Shown here piece after piece: positions 17,796 through 26,360 of a DNA stretch of 64,000 nucleotides. Under the pieces are notes generated by a model. The model ran no database searches and was not told the origin of the DNA. It was given only the letters and a program-made list of their open reading frames with translations. Source of the DNA: CAWUEX02 sp963921305 (GTDB lineage: Bacteria; Pseudomonadota; Alphaproteobacteria; Rhodospirillales; Rhodospirillaceae); assembly GCA_963921305.4 (NCBI GenBank), contig CAWUEX030000002.1:310001-374000 (forward strand). The letters run 5' to 3'. Each line of letters starts with the position of its first letter. Positions within the stretch are counted from its first letter, which is position 1. The position numbers and the translations under genes were made by a program.

Positions 17796-19640
17796 TCAGA
17801 ACGCCTGCCCGAAGCTGATGTAAAACTGAAAACCGTTATCGACCCCGCGCCGGCGGTTCACGGGAATGGCAATGTCAATGCGCAACGGGCCCACCGGTGT
17901 TTCGTACCGTCCGCCAAGTCCGGCACCAATGCGCATGGTTTCCGAGAAACGCGGCATGACATCGCGCGAGACCAAACCACCATCGACAAACGGCACCACA
18001 GATATCGTGTCAGTGACCGGAATGCGGGCTTCGACTGCCGTCTCAATCAGAGACCGGCCACCGCGGGGGTCATTGTTTGCGTCCAAAGGTCCTATCAACT
18101 GATAGCCGAACCCCCTCACCGAACCACCGCCGCCGGCATAGAAGCGCTTGTTGGCCGGAATCTCCGCCGATGACTCGCCCAGCACACTGCCGACTTTCGC
18201 CCGCACCGCCAGGACGACAGGACGATCCGACTTCGATACGGGAAGATAGTAGCTGCCGGTTACCGACGTGCGGGCGAACAGCGCCGTGCCGGAAAACTGA
18301 CCCGCGTAGGGCGTGACCTCGAATGCCAGGCGATGTCCGCGCTTGGGATCGAGCAGACTGTCGGTACGGTCTTGAGACAGGGTGATCGGCAGACCGACCA
18401 GATAGGACTCATCCTTGCCTATTGAGTCGCGCAGTTCTGCGACTTCCAAGGTCACGCCAAGTCCGCCCCGCCATGCCGGCCAGAGATCCCGCTCCAGCCC
18501 GGCCCTGACGGTGGCAGAGTATTCCTCGAAGGCGTCGCCGTCCTCGTGCAAGAGTGCGATACCGGTGGTTAGAACCTGGTCCGGCCGGCGGAACGCGGGC
18601 TTGCTCAGCGACGCTGACACGCTTTGACCCAGTTCCGAAGCCTGGAGCGCTAGGTCAAGCGTTTCTGCCTGGCCGAAAAAGTTGCGGTGCTGCCACGACA
18701 CACCCGCACCGAAGCCCTCGTCACGGGCATAATTGACGTTCGCGCCGATGGTACGAAGGGCACCTTCTTGAACCGTCACGCCGACATCGAGCGGCTCTGA
18801 CGGAACCGGGCTCGCGTCCGCCGCAGCTTCGACTTTCACCGACGTGAATAAGCGCGTGTCGATCAGCGTCTGGCGATAATCGTTCAACGTGCCGCGGGAG
18901 AATGGCGCCTCCGGCCTCCAGGGCACCAGACGTTCGGGGTAAGCGGCTTCAACGGTCCCCAATCCGGAAAAGGCGATGTCGCCGAACGTGCGGAACGCTC
19001 CCGGATCGATCCGCAGCGTCAAAGCGATGGCTGTGCGCGCATGATTGACCTCGGCGCGGCGCGGCAAAGCGCGGGCAAACGGATACCCGGCGTTGGCCAG
19101 CGCAGTCACGGCGGCCCGTTCCGCGGCGATCGCCGAGGCTGCCATGGCCGGCTGTCCTTCGAGCGCCTGAAACGCAGCATCGAACTCTCCGACCGGATGA
19201 AGAAGTGATGGATCGAGGTCGACGCCCGCCGCGTTAAACACATATTGAGGACCGGGTCTGACGTCCAACGTGACTTGAGTGTCGGTGCCGGGACTGGTCT
19301 CTACGTCAGGACGGACAATCGTGGAGACGACGCGGGCACCGTAATACCCATTGGACTTGAGGATTTCGTCGAGCCGTTGTTCGTCGGCGCGGAGACGACG
19401 GCGCAGTCCAAGCACGCTGGCAGGCGGCGTTTGCTCAAGCCGGAGGAGTTGTGAGGCCGCCTTAATCTGATCTTCAAGTGCTTTCGACGGCAAGCCGCTG
19501 AAGGTCACGTCGTAGGGTACGGATGGGCCGTCCGCGTCCTGTGCCCAAGCCCGAGGCAGGACGGCCGCGCACAGTCCGGCGAGAACAACGATTAAAGGGA
19601 CGCGGGCGCAACGGGCCATAGTCGCAGGGGTCAAATTCAT
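17796..19640 (-). CDS. tamA: Outer-membrane assembly factor TamA (Omp85 family)
   Basis: About 614 residues from the ATG at 19640 (MNLTPATMARCARV); the open frame extends to 19742 but the added residues do not look like protein and lie before the signal peptide. A start at 19619 is also possible. A signal sequence ends at AWAQD, then about three POTRA domains (residues 30-270), then a 16-strand-like Omp85 barrel. Barrel marks include GGGGSVRGFGYQ and the C-terminal FQFYISFGQAF with a terminal Phe, as required for outer-membrane insertion. It is first in the tamA-tamB operon and works with TamB to place autotransporters and other beta-barrels. Confidence 0.92.
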   Translation of the reverse strand: MNLTPATMARCARVPLIVVLAGLCAAVLPRAWAQDADGPSVPYDVTFSGLPSKALEDQIKAASQLLRLEQTPPASVLGLRRRLRADEQRLDEILKSNGYYGARVVSTIVRPDVETSPGTDTQVTLDVRPGPQYVFNAAGVDLDPSLLHPVGEFDAAFQALEGQPAMAASAIAAERAAVTALANAGYPFARALPRRAEVNHARTAIALTLRIDPGAFRTFGDIAFSGLGTVEAAYPERLVPWRPEAPFSRGTLNDYRQTLIDTRLFTSVKVEAAADASPVPSEPLDVGVTVQEGALRTIGANVNYARDEGFGAGVSWQHRNFFGQAETLDLALQASELGQSVSASLSKPAFRRPDQVLTTGIALLHEDGDAFEEYSATVRAGLERDLWPAWRGGLGVTLEVAELRDSIGKDESYLVGLPITLSQDRTDSLLDPKRGHRLAFEVTPYAGQFSGTALFARTSVTGSYYLPVSKSDRPVVLAVRAKVGSVLGESSAEIPANKRFYAGGGGSVRGFGYQLIGPLDANNDPRGGRSLIETAVEARIPVTDTISVVPFVDGGLVSRDVMPRFSETMRIGAGLGGRYETPVGPLRIDIAIPVNRRRGVDNGFQFYISFGQAF

Positions 19641-19861
19641 GGGAGAGCGGCATAGCATATCGGTGTCTGAGAGACGCACGAAAATACAGCAGATATGTGG
19701 CTTCAGCTGTGCGCAGGCGCGATTTTGGCCGGTCAGCCCCAAACGCCGGTCTCAGGCATATTCCGAAAAAGGGCGCAATCAACCGGCAGTAAAAAAGGAT
19801 TACGGAATGGACACACCTTGAGTACCCTCTCGCTGATGCCAAGAAGAAGAGGAGCTCAGCC

Positions 19862-20287
19862 GTGACGCAATCACTAAATGCCGGACTGCTCACCAACGCA
19901 GAAGACCTCGAGTGGCTGCCGATGCGGGAGGGACTCTCCTTCAAGCTGCTGCACGTCAACCCAGCCAGCGGCGGCTACAGTATGCTGTTGCGGGTCGCCA
20001 AGGGGACAGTCGTCCCCCGCCACCGGCATTTGGCGTCAGCTCAACTCTTTGTGCTGGAGGGCGCCTTCGAATTTGAAGGCGGGGTCGTTGAAGCCGGAAC
20101 GTGGGGTTTGGAGCCGCCGGGGGCGGTGCATGCCGGCACCACCTTCACGGAGGACTCGATCTTGTATTACCAGGTGGACGGCGCAACCGCCCTGTTGGAT
20201 GAAGATGACACTGTCATCGGGGTATACGACGGGCTTACGTACCGCGACCTCGCCGCGCAAGGCGGGCGGAAAATTGAGTCTGCTTAA
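19862..20287 (+). CDS. Cupin protein, 2,4'-dihydroxyacetophenone-dioxygenase-like
   Basis: 141 residues from a GTG behind the ribosome site AAGAAGAGGAG. One beta-barrel cupin domain: VPRHRHLASAQLFVLEG gives His54 and His56 as metal ligands (the usual Glu is replaced by Gln61), and PPGAVHAGTTF gives the second motif. The pattern and length fit the ChrR-like/2,4'-dihydroxyacetophenone dioxygenase group, Fe-dependent ring or side-chain cleaving enzymes, but the substrate is a guess. It is divergent from tamA and overlaps the 3' end of the facing VOC gene by 4 bases. Confidence 0.7.
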   Translation: MTQSLNAGLLTNAEDLEWLPMREGLSFKLLHVNPASGGYSMLLRVAKGTVVPRHRHLASAQLFVLEGAFEFEGGVVEAGTWGLEPPGAVHAGTTFTEDSILYYQVDGATALLDEDDTVIGVYDGLTYRDLAAQGGRKIESA

Positions 20288-20772
20288 GGGTCTGCCGAAG
20301 TCACCCGACGTTCGATCACACACACCGCAACGCCGTTGGGATCACGAAACGTGATTTCACGTTGCACCGAACCGCTAGGGTGCGTGAAATCGATCAGGGG
20401 GCACATGATATCTGCACTGCAGCTAATTAGGCGCGACTGGATCTTTTGCACATCAACCGCATGCAACACCAAAATGGCTTCTCCAGTGCGTATGGCCGGA
20501 CCCGGGGACGGGAGCGCCTGGGGTGCCGGTTCCGTGACCTCGAGAAAAGAAAGCATGCCGACCTCCGGCGCGGCGTCATCCGACTTCAGTACCGCAAACC
20601 GGGCTTGACCGGGCGGCAAGCCGAGTTGGCGGAACACCGTGGCGTCCTCAACCGGCCCGTGCCGCACCACAACCATCTCCAAAACAGCCGCATAAAATTC
20701 AACCGCCGCATCTAAGTCGTTTACGACCAGTGCCGTGCGAATGATCGGTGTGAGACCGAGCGCGTTTTTCAT
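20284..20772 (-). CDS. VOC family protein
   Basis: 162 residues, ATG at 20772. Tandem beta-alpha-beta-beta-beta modules of the vicinal oxygen chelate fold: IIRTALVVNDLDAAVEFYAAVL, then an AILVLHAVDV strand and ITFRDPNGVAVCVIER at the end. The first metal position has no His in the expected place (TALVVNDLD), so metal use is uncertain and it could be a resistance or binding protein. Convergent with the cupin gene (4-base overlap) and divergent from the TRAP binding protein 68 bases upstream. Confidence 0.75.
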   Translation of the reverse strand: MKNALGLTPIIRTALVVNDLDAAVEFYAAVLEMVVVRHGPVEDATVFRQLGLPPGQARFAVLKSDDAAPEVGMLSFLEVTEPAPQALPSPGPAIRTGEAILVLHAVDVQKIQSRLISCSADIMCPLIDFTHPSGSVQREITFRDPNGVAVCVIERRVTSADP

Positions 20773-20840
20773 CTGGATCGACTTCTATTTTCAGTGAGCT
20801 GACGTTGGACGCGTAGAGTGGTTTAGGCCACACTTACATC

Positions 20841-21854
20841 ATGTCTCGATCGTTTGCGTTCATTCAATTCATCTTTTTTGTTGCGGTGTGCGCCTTTGCC
20901 CGCACGGGCTGGGCCGAAGAAGCCATTATGGCGACTCTGGCACCACGCGGATCGCCTGCTGCGCCGGTTCACGCAGCATTCCTCGACACCTTTGCCGCCC
21001 AGTCCAGCGGAGCGGTAACCATTACGCCTTTCTTTTCAGGTGAACTGGGGCCGGAAGAAAAGTACTTCGGAGATTTGCGCCGCGGGCGCATTCAACTGGC
21101 CGTAGTGTCGTCCCACGGCATTTCGGCCGCCATTCCGGAAATCAGCATTTTGCGCGCACCGTTCCTGTTCGACAGTGTCGAAGAGTACACCTACGTCTTC
21201 GAGAATTTTTTGAAGTTTGATATCGAGGCGCTGTTCGAGGACAAAGGGCTTGTCCTGTTCAGCTGGATGGTCTCGGGCTGGGACGGGATCTACGCCCAGT
21301 CTGCGTTACCCACCCCGGGGGACCTTGAAGGGGTGCGTATCCGTGTTCCACTGGAACCAACCGCCCCGCTTGTCTTCGAAACGCTGCGCGCCGATGTCAT
21401 ACATGTCCCGTTTACGGATGTGATCACCGGCTTGCAAACCGGTCTAATCGAGGCCGGTGAAACCACGCCGTCTGCGTATATCTCCGCGGGACTGTGGGCA
21501 GAAGCGCCGCACTTCAATCACACCGACCACACCTTGAACGCGGCCTTTGGCATTGCCAACGCGCGGTGGTTTCGGTCCCTGCAGGAGTCGGATCAGCAAG
21601 CGCTTACGACAAGCTATGCATCCGCACTGGACATATTTGATGAGATGTCATTGCGGATCGAGCACGACTTGAATGAACTCGAGAACGCTGGGCGATTGTA
21701 TCGGCACAGGCCTTCGGCAGAGCAAAGAGAGCAATGGCGCGCAGCGAGTGAGCCGGCGCTTGCCGTCATGCCGGGCGTTTTGGGTGGCCGGGCGCAAGAC
21801 TTGCTGACCGCCGTCATGGACGGCAAACGCGCGTTCGCCGAGCAACAACAGTAG
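20841..21854 (+). CDS. TRAP transporter solute-binding protein (DctP family)
   Basis: 337 residues with a Sec signal (FIFFVAVCAFA, cut near GWAEE). The mature protein follows the DctP layout: LAPRGSPAAPVHAAFLDTFAAQS, FFSGELGPEEKYFGDLRRG, LRAPFLFDS, VRIRVPLEP and VPFTDVITGLQTGLIEAGE. The conserved Arg that clamps a carboxylate ligand lies in the RIRVPLEP segment. TRAP uptake needs DctQ and DctM membrane subunits, and neither lies nearby, so this is an orphan binding protein. Ligands are usually C4-dicarboxylates, sugar acids or sulfonates. Followed by a GC-rich hairpin at 21864-21884. Confidence 0.85.
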   Translation: MSRSFAFIQFIFFVAVCAFARTGWAEEAIMATLAPRGSPAAPVHAAFLDTFAAQSSGAVTITPFFSGELGPEEKYFGDLRRGRIQLAVVSSHGISAAIPEISILRAPFLFDSVEEYTYVFENFLKFDIEALFEDKGLVLFSWMVSGWDGIYAQSALPTPGDLEGVRIRVPLEPTAPLVFETLRADVIHVPFTDVITGLQTGLIEAGETTPSAYISAGLWAEAPHFNHTDHTLNAAFGIANARWFRSLQESDQQALTTSYASALDIFDEMSLRIEHDLNELENAGRLYRHRPSAEQREQWRAASEPALAVMPGVLGGRAQDLLTAVMDGKRAFAEQQQ

Positions 21855-21856
21855 AT

Positions 21857-21884
21857 AAAGAAAACCGGGGCACAAGGCCCCGGT
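21857..21884 (-). terminator. Shared terminator between convergent genes
   Basis: 8-bp perfect stem ACCGGGGC (21864-21871) with GCCCCGGT (21877-21884) and a 5-base loop. On the minus strand TTTTCTTTAT follows, so it can end the DUF1838 gene at 21911. On the plus strand it follows the TRAP gene but lacks a T run. Confidence 0.75.
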
Positions 21885-21910
21885 CGCGTGACGATTGATG
21901 TGGTTGGGTC

Positions 21911-22924
21911 TTAGACCCCGCCAGGTGGAACGGGTTCCTGTTCGCGGGCGTAGTTTTCCAGACTGGACAGAGACGGGCCGTAGTCGCTATCCGGCGGCGT
22001 GAGATATTTTTCGTAGTTCTTTTCGGTGTACTCGAGGATGTCTTTGGGGATGTCCTCCAGCTTGTCGTAGCCCCCCATGAACGTCTGATAGACGATATGG
22101 CCTGGCGCCTGCCCCATCAGCATCCACGGCAGCCACGGTGTGATACGCGCCCAGGTGCCTGAGTACTCGATCGAGGTCAGGTCGGGGTTCTGCATGTCCT
22201 CCAGCGACATGTTGAAGAAGAACATCTCAGAGACGCGGTTCATCGGACCGGAGCTCTCCCGCACCCATTTGTCCGGATTAAGCGCCGCCTGATAGTACAG
22301 GTGGATGTGGCGCTCCATCAGCAGGCGTTCGTCGCCGGAGACATTCCAGGTGAGAATGATGGGCACGCGGGGCCGGGAGTCGCCATCGTTCAACCCGCCG
22401 TAGTTCGGCGGCGGCGGGTAGTATTCCTCGATGGTCTGGTTGAACGGGTCGTTGGCGACGTGAACGACCCGTACGGTTTCATCGGTGTACGGGTTGACCA
22501 TTTCCTCGAGAATTTCACCGGTCTTGAGGTCGTAATAGAACCCGACTTCGCGCAGGACCTTGCGCCACCCCGGCGTGCCGTTGTCGTTGGGGATGAGTTT
22601 GGCCGCACTCATGCCTTTGAAGCCGCAGATGTTCTTGACCGGGCCACCGGGCGCAACGCCCATGACGTAGCCATCGTACCAACCGTACTTCGGCACCCCG
22701 GCGTCGGTGTTGCCGTAGATGCGGCCGTTGGCGACAAGGTTGCCTTCCTTCGTGGTCAGGTCGATGTACGGACCGGTGATGCGCGGATCGTTGCCCGGGC
22801 CGCCGACCGCTTCTGCCGGTGTGGTGAGGATGGAGGACGCCGCACCGGCGAACCCAAGGCCGGCCCCGAATTGCAGGGCCTGACGGCGATTGACGAGCGG
22901 AACGCCCGTTCCCTTGAACATCAT
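21911..22924 (-). CDS. DUF1838 family protein with Tat signal (paralogue 3)
   Basis: 337 residues from ATG at 22924, chosen because AGGAG precedes it and a normal Tat signal follows directly (VNRRQALQFGAGLGFAGA, cut near TPAEA). The frame stays open to 23125 but the extra residues are implausible and overlap the promoter region. Shared DUF1838 blocks: YGWYDGYVMGVAPGG, EILEEMVNPYTDETVRVVH, VANDPFNQTIEE, PWLPWMLMGQAPGH and the tail REQEPVPPGGV. Divergent from another DUF1838 gene at 23148, so one regulatory region may control both. Reaction unknown. Confidence 0.85.
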   Translation of the reverse strand: MMFKGTGVPLVNRRQALQFGAGLGFAGAASSILTTPAEAVGGPGNDPRITGPYIDLTTKEGNLVANGRIYGNTDAGVPKYGWYDGYVMGVAPGGPVKNICGFKGMSAAKLIPNDNGTPGWRKVLREVGFYYDLKTGEILEEMVNPYTDETVRVVHVANDPFNQTIEEYYPPPPNYGGLNDGDSRPRVPIILTWNVSGDERLLMERHIHLYYQAALNPDKWVRESSGPMNRVSEMFFFNMSLEDMQNPDLTSIEYSGTWARITPWLPWMLMGQAPGHIVYQTFMGGYDKLEDIPKDILEYTEKNYEKYLTPPDSDYGPSLSSLENYAREQEPVPPGGV

Positions 22925-23147
22925 AAGTCTCTCCTGGCTGACGTCGTGGCGGAGCACGTGAAAACTGGGCGGAGAGTACGGCGCCTCATGACTGGGCTCT
23001 ACCGGCCAGACTGGCGCCTGCTCAAAGAGTGGACAGCAAAGTCCGTTGCCACAATGTGCGCCAAGTCCTGCTATCTCCTTGGGTCGCGCTAATCCTTTGT
23101 GTACCTTGCCGTTTCTCCGCGTCACCGTTTTTCAAAAGGACGTTCTT

Positions 23148-24032
23148 ATGCTCTCCGATCTGTCTCGCCGGCAATTTCTCTCAAGCGGTTTAGCAGTAAC
23201 CGCCGGATCCGGTTTGGCCAGATCGCCCCTGGCGCAAGACCGCACAGACGGTCCGCTGGCCGGGCCCTATGACTTCAGCAATCCCTACGACTGGCTGACG
23301 GCTTACGCCAAAGTGCGCGGGCGGCTGGACGGCGGCGTGGGCCTGTTTCACTACGTCGCACACATCTACGGCGTTCCCGACGGCGCCGCGCCGCAACTGA
23401 TGTTCCGGCGTGAAGGGGTGAGCCAGCATCGCATGACCGTGCGCGAAGACCGCACCATCGACCTGCGCTATGTCGAATGCAATTACACCCAGCATCCGGA
23501 AACCGGCGCGCTGATTGACGAGTTCTACGATAACCCCGTCACCGGGTCGCTTGTTCCGGTACGTCATCAAAGCCCAGTCCCTGGACCACTGGTACGGATC
23601 GGCCCCACCGGCGGCACCAATCCGGACATCACCTGGGACCCGCCCGCCGTGTTCGAGAACCGGGTTGGCCCGCCCCTGTTTGGGCAAGGGCGCGTATTCT
23701 TCAACGACGATATCGTCATTTACCGCCCTGCAAGCGACGAGCCGCTGCCCTCGGGCAATCCGCGCACCGTCGACCTGCAAATGACCGAGCTGATCACCTT
23801 CTCTGCCGATATCCGCGACGTGCAAAATCCTGAGTCACTTAGCGCCAAGAGCTTCGCGTTTATCGCCGCCGATGTGCCGTGGTCGGGCTGGCTGGCGATG
23901 GAAGACGTGCCGGGCCATATGTTCATGCGCTACTTGGCGGAAAAGGTTGAAACCGTCGACGAGATTCCATCCTGGCTGCTCAAACGCATCAACGCCGATC
24001 ACCCGGAGTTCTTTTCGAACCCGGGAATCTGA
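23148..24032 (+). CDS. Divergent DUF1838 family protein with Tat signal (paralogue 4)
   Basis: 294 residues from ATG at 23148, which places a canonical Tat motif at the front (LSRRQFLSSGLAVTAGSG, cut near SPLAQD). Upstream codons in frame are not protein-like. It is shorter and clearly divergent from the other three: it keeps the GPYDFSNPYD/LTAYAKVRG start, the NPVTGSLVPVRH block, and a counterpart of the PWLPWMLMGQAPGH motif as PWSGWLAMEDVPGH, but lacks the PPGGV tail. Faces the 21911 gene head-to-head. The 3' end overlaps the GNAT gene by 34 bases. Confidence 0.8.
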   Translation: MLSDLSRRQFLSSGLAVTAGSGLARSPLAQDRTDGPLAGPYDFSNPYDWLTAYAKVRGRLDGGVGLFHYVAHIYGVPDGAAPQLMFRREGVSQHRMTVREDRTIDLRYVECNYTQHPETGALIDEFYDNPVTGSLVPVRHQSPVPGPLVRIGPTGGTNPDITWDPPAVFENRVGPPLFGQGRVFFNDDIVIYRPASDEPLPSGNPRTVDLQMTELITFSADIRDVQNPESLSAKSFAFIAADVPWSGWLAMEDVPGHMFMRYLAEKVETVDEIPSWLLKRINADHPEFFSNPGI

Positions 24033-24613
24033 AGCTTCTCGGACACCTTGGCGTCAAGCGCAGGAAAGTCTTCTGCCGCGACGCCGAACACGTGTGAGCT
24101 CCACCAGCCACGTGGTGTTTTCTTTTGGGCGCGGCGCAGGCCATCATAGGTCATGCCATAAACGTCACGCATGATGTGGCAGGACATTTCATTACCTTCG
24201 GCACAGGTGCATTCGACATGGTGCATACCAAAATCCACAAACGCGGACCTGATCAATGTCCAACCGATACGTGTGCCGAGTCCCTGCCCCTGAGCATCGG
24301 GCACCAGCGTACAACCGACGGAACACACTTTGTCTTCTGGTGCGCCAATGCGTTTTAGGTTTGCCGTGCCGAGAAACCGCCGGGAGTCTGAGTGTTCAAT
24401 AGCCCACCACGTTTGGCCGCCGTTTGCATCGGAAGAAATCGTGACAGCGTCTTTGAGAAACGCGAGCACTTGATCAGGCGTGCGCGGGCCTTCGGGTAGA
24501 TATTGCCAATAGCGTTGATCCGCCGCTGCGGCGGCAAGGTCGGCATGATCGTCTAGGCTGAGCGCGCGAAAGCGAAAACCGGGACCGGAGAGGTTCGGCT
24601 TTGCGGGCAGCAT
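23999..24613 (-). CDS. GNAT family N-acetyltransferase
   Basis: 204 residues. A RimJ/RimL-like acetyltransferase: FRFRALSLDDHADLAAAAAD at the start, acetyl-CoA loop VGCTLVPDAQGQGLGTRIGWT (Q-x-x-G-x-G motif) in the middle, and VECTCAEGNEMSCHIMRDVYGM as strand 5 and helix 4. The signature and length fit ribosomal-protein or small-molecule acetyltransferases; the substrate is not visible. Its GTG or ATG start near 24613 leaves 2 bases to the chorismate mutase stop (24616), so it is last in the gshA-chorismate mutase-GNAT operon. The 3' end overlaps the convergent DUF1838 gene by 34 bases. Confidence 0.85.
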   Translation of the reverse strand: MLPAKPNLSGPGFRFRALSLDDHADLAAAAADQRYWQYLPEGPRTPDQVLAFLKDAVTISSDANGGQTWWAIEHSDSRRFLGTANLKRIGAPEDKVCSVGCTLVPDAQGQGLGTRIGWTLIRSAFVDFGMHHVECTCAEGNEMSCHIMRDVYGMTYDGLRRAQKKTPRGWWSSHVFGVAAEDFPALDAKVSEKLQIPGFEKNSG

Positions 24614-24615
24614 GG

Positions 24616-24945
24616 TCAGCCCTTGCCTGTCCTCTTGGAAATCTGGCTGCGTTCAAGCTCGATGTTGATCTCGATCATCGCCCGGTAGATGGCTTCGACG
24701 ATCTCCGGATTGCTACCGCGCTCCTCAGCGACCGCGCGGACTTTCTGAACCACGTCCTCAATCCGGGACGGCACACGGGCGGCGTTAACGTCGCCTTTCA
24801 GCTTAGCGGCTTGCAGCACATAATGATTGCGCTCCACCAGCAGTGGCACGATCTCCTTGTCGAGCCGGTCAATGTGCTGGCGCACCTGTTCCAGGTTGTC
24901 ACATTCTTCCAACCACGGACCATCGCTGTCGTTTTGATCGTTCAT
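24616..24945 (-). CDS. Chorismate mutase (AroQ class)
   Basis: 109 residues from ATG at 24945; a longer frame to 25020 overlaps gshA and looks unnatural. All-helical AroQ fold: LEQVRQHIDRLDKEIVPLLVER (helix 1 with Arg and Asp of the active site), VLQAAKLKGD (Lys), VPSRIEDVVQKVRAVAEERG (Arg), and EAIYRAMIEINIELERSQ (Gln). It converts chorismate to prephenate for Phe/Tyr synthesis; some relatives are isochorismate-pyruvate lyases (PchB-like), which cannot be excluded by eye. Co-transcribed 10 bases after gshA. Confidence 0.85.
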   Translation of the reverse strand: MNDQNDSDGPWLEECDNLEQVRQHIDRLDKEIVPLLVERNHYVLQAAKLKGDVNAARVPSRIEDVVQKVRAVAEERGSNPEIVEAIYRAMIEINIELERSQISKRTGKG

Positions 24946-24955
24946 AAGTTCCGGT

Positions 24956-26320
24956 TTAGTAGCTGTATTCGGAGAACACCTTGGTGACGTCGCCCTGCCA
25001 CGTGGTGTTGTAGGCCTCAAGCATCCGCTCAGCTGGGGTTATCCCCGATGCGGCGATCTCTTGCAAGGGGGCCAGGAAACCGGTTTCGTCATTGCAGGCG
25101 GAATCGAGCATTGCCCGGCGGCTCAGCCCGGCACGGGCGATATCCAGCACATCGAGCGCCACGTCCTGCGCTGTCCTTCCCGCGATCTCGGCCTTGAGCG
25201 CCACTTTCGGCACGGCACGAAAGAGGGACTCGCGCTCCTCGGCTGACCAACCCTTGACCAGATCCCAAGCCGCATCCAGCGCTTGATCATCGTACAACAG
25301 GCCGATCCAGAACGCGGGAAGCGCGCACAACCGCGCCCAGGGGCCGGAATCCGTGCCGCGCATTTCCAGGAACCGCTTAAGGCGGACTTCGGGGAACACC
25401 GTCGAAAGATGGTCTTCCCAGTCCGCCATAGTCGGCGTCTGACCGGGCAGTGCAGGCAAGGTGCCGTTCATAAAGTCACGGAAGGATTGTCCGGAGGCGT
25501 CGACGTAGCCGTCGCGGTAGACGAAGTACATCGGCGTATCGAGCACGTAGTCGACGTAGCGCTCGAAGCCCATGCCGTCTTCGAAGGCAAATGGCAGCAT
25601 GCCGGTGCGGTTGTTGTCGGTGTCCTGCCAGATGACGGCCCGTTGGCTGAGGTTGCCGTTGGGCTTACCTTCGGTGAACGGCGAGTTTGCCCACAAAGCC
25701 GTGGCGATGGGTTGCAGCGCCAATGACACGCGCAACTTCTTTACCATGTCGGCCTCGGACCCGTAGTCGAGATTGACCTGCACGGTGCAGGTGCGGGTCA
25801 TCATGTCGATGCCAAGCGTGCCGACCTTTGGCATATACTCGCGCATGATTTTGTACCGGCCTTTCGGCATCCAGTGGACGTCATCGCGGGTCCAGTTGGG
25901 CGTCATACCCAGGCCGAGAAGTCCCATCTCCAGATCTTCAGCAACTTCTTTCACCTGGTTGCGGTGCTCGGTCACTTCTCCGCAGGTCTGGTGCACGGTT
26001 TCGAGTGCCGCGCCGGACAGCTCAAGCTGACCGCCGGGCTCAAGTGTGACTGATCCTTTGCCGGGCGCCTTCAGTGCAATCAAGTTGCCGCCTTCAAGCA
26101 CGGGCTCCCAGCCGAAGCGCTGCAAGCCTTGCAGAAAGGCATGGACGCCGCGGTCGCCGTCATAGCGCAGCGCCTTGAAGCTTTCACGGCAGTAGAGAAA
26201 CTTTTCGTGCTCGGTGCCGACCCGCCACTGATCGCGCGGACGGCAGCCTTTTTCCGCATAGGCGATGAGCTGATCCTTGCCCGTGATGGGGGCAGCGTCT
26301 TGCGAGGGAAACGATGTCAT
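24956..26320 (-). CDS. gshA: Glutamate-cysteine ligase (GCS2 type)
   Basis: 454 residues. ATP-dependent joining of Glu and Cys, the first step of glutathione synthesis, in the cytoplasm. It matches the alphaproteobacterial/plant type: VGTEHEKFLY near residue 40, GNLIALKAPGKGSVTLEPGGQLELSG (substrate and Mg ligands), LGLGMTPNWTRDDVHWMPKGRY, MTRTCTVQVNLDYGSEADMV, and LEMRGTDSGPW near residue 320. ATG at 26320 is the first gene of a minus-strand operon (gshA, chorismate mutase, GNAT). rsmE and ubiA next door match the gene order seen in many Alphaproteobacteria. Confidence 0.93.
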   Translation of the reverse strand: MTSFPSQDAAPITGKDQLIAYAEKGCRPRDQWRVGTEHEKFLYCRESFKALRYDGDRGVHAFLQGLQRFGWEPVLEGGNLIALKAPGKGSVTLEPGGQLELSGAALETVHQTCGEVTEHRNQVKEVAEDLEMGLLGLGMTPNWTRDDVHWMPKGRYKIMREYMPKVGTLGIDMMTRTCTVQVNLDYGSEADMVKKLRVSLALQPIATALWANSPFTEGKPNGNLSQRAVIWQDTDNNRTGMLPFAFEDGMGFERYVDYVLDTPMYFVYRDGYVDASGQSFRDFMNGTLPALPGQTPTMADWEDHLSTVFPEVRLKRFLEMRGTDSGPWARLCALPAFWIGLLYDDQALDAAWDLVKGWSAEERESLFRAVPKVALKAEIAGRTAQDVALDVLDIARAGLSRRAMLDSACNDETGFLAPLQEIAASGITPAERMLEAYNTTWQGDVTKVFSEYSY

Positions 26321-26360
26321 GAAACTGCTACAGCGGCCTTAGGTCTGTTTGTGTCGCGCC

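Noticed and set aside
19641..19742. Longer N-terminus of TamA
   Set aside because: The added residues are Cys-rich and not signal-like, and a normal signal peptide begins at 19640 or 19619.
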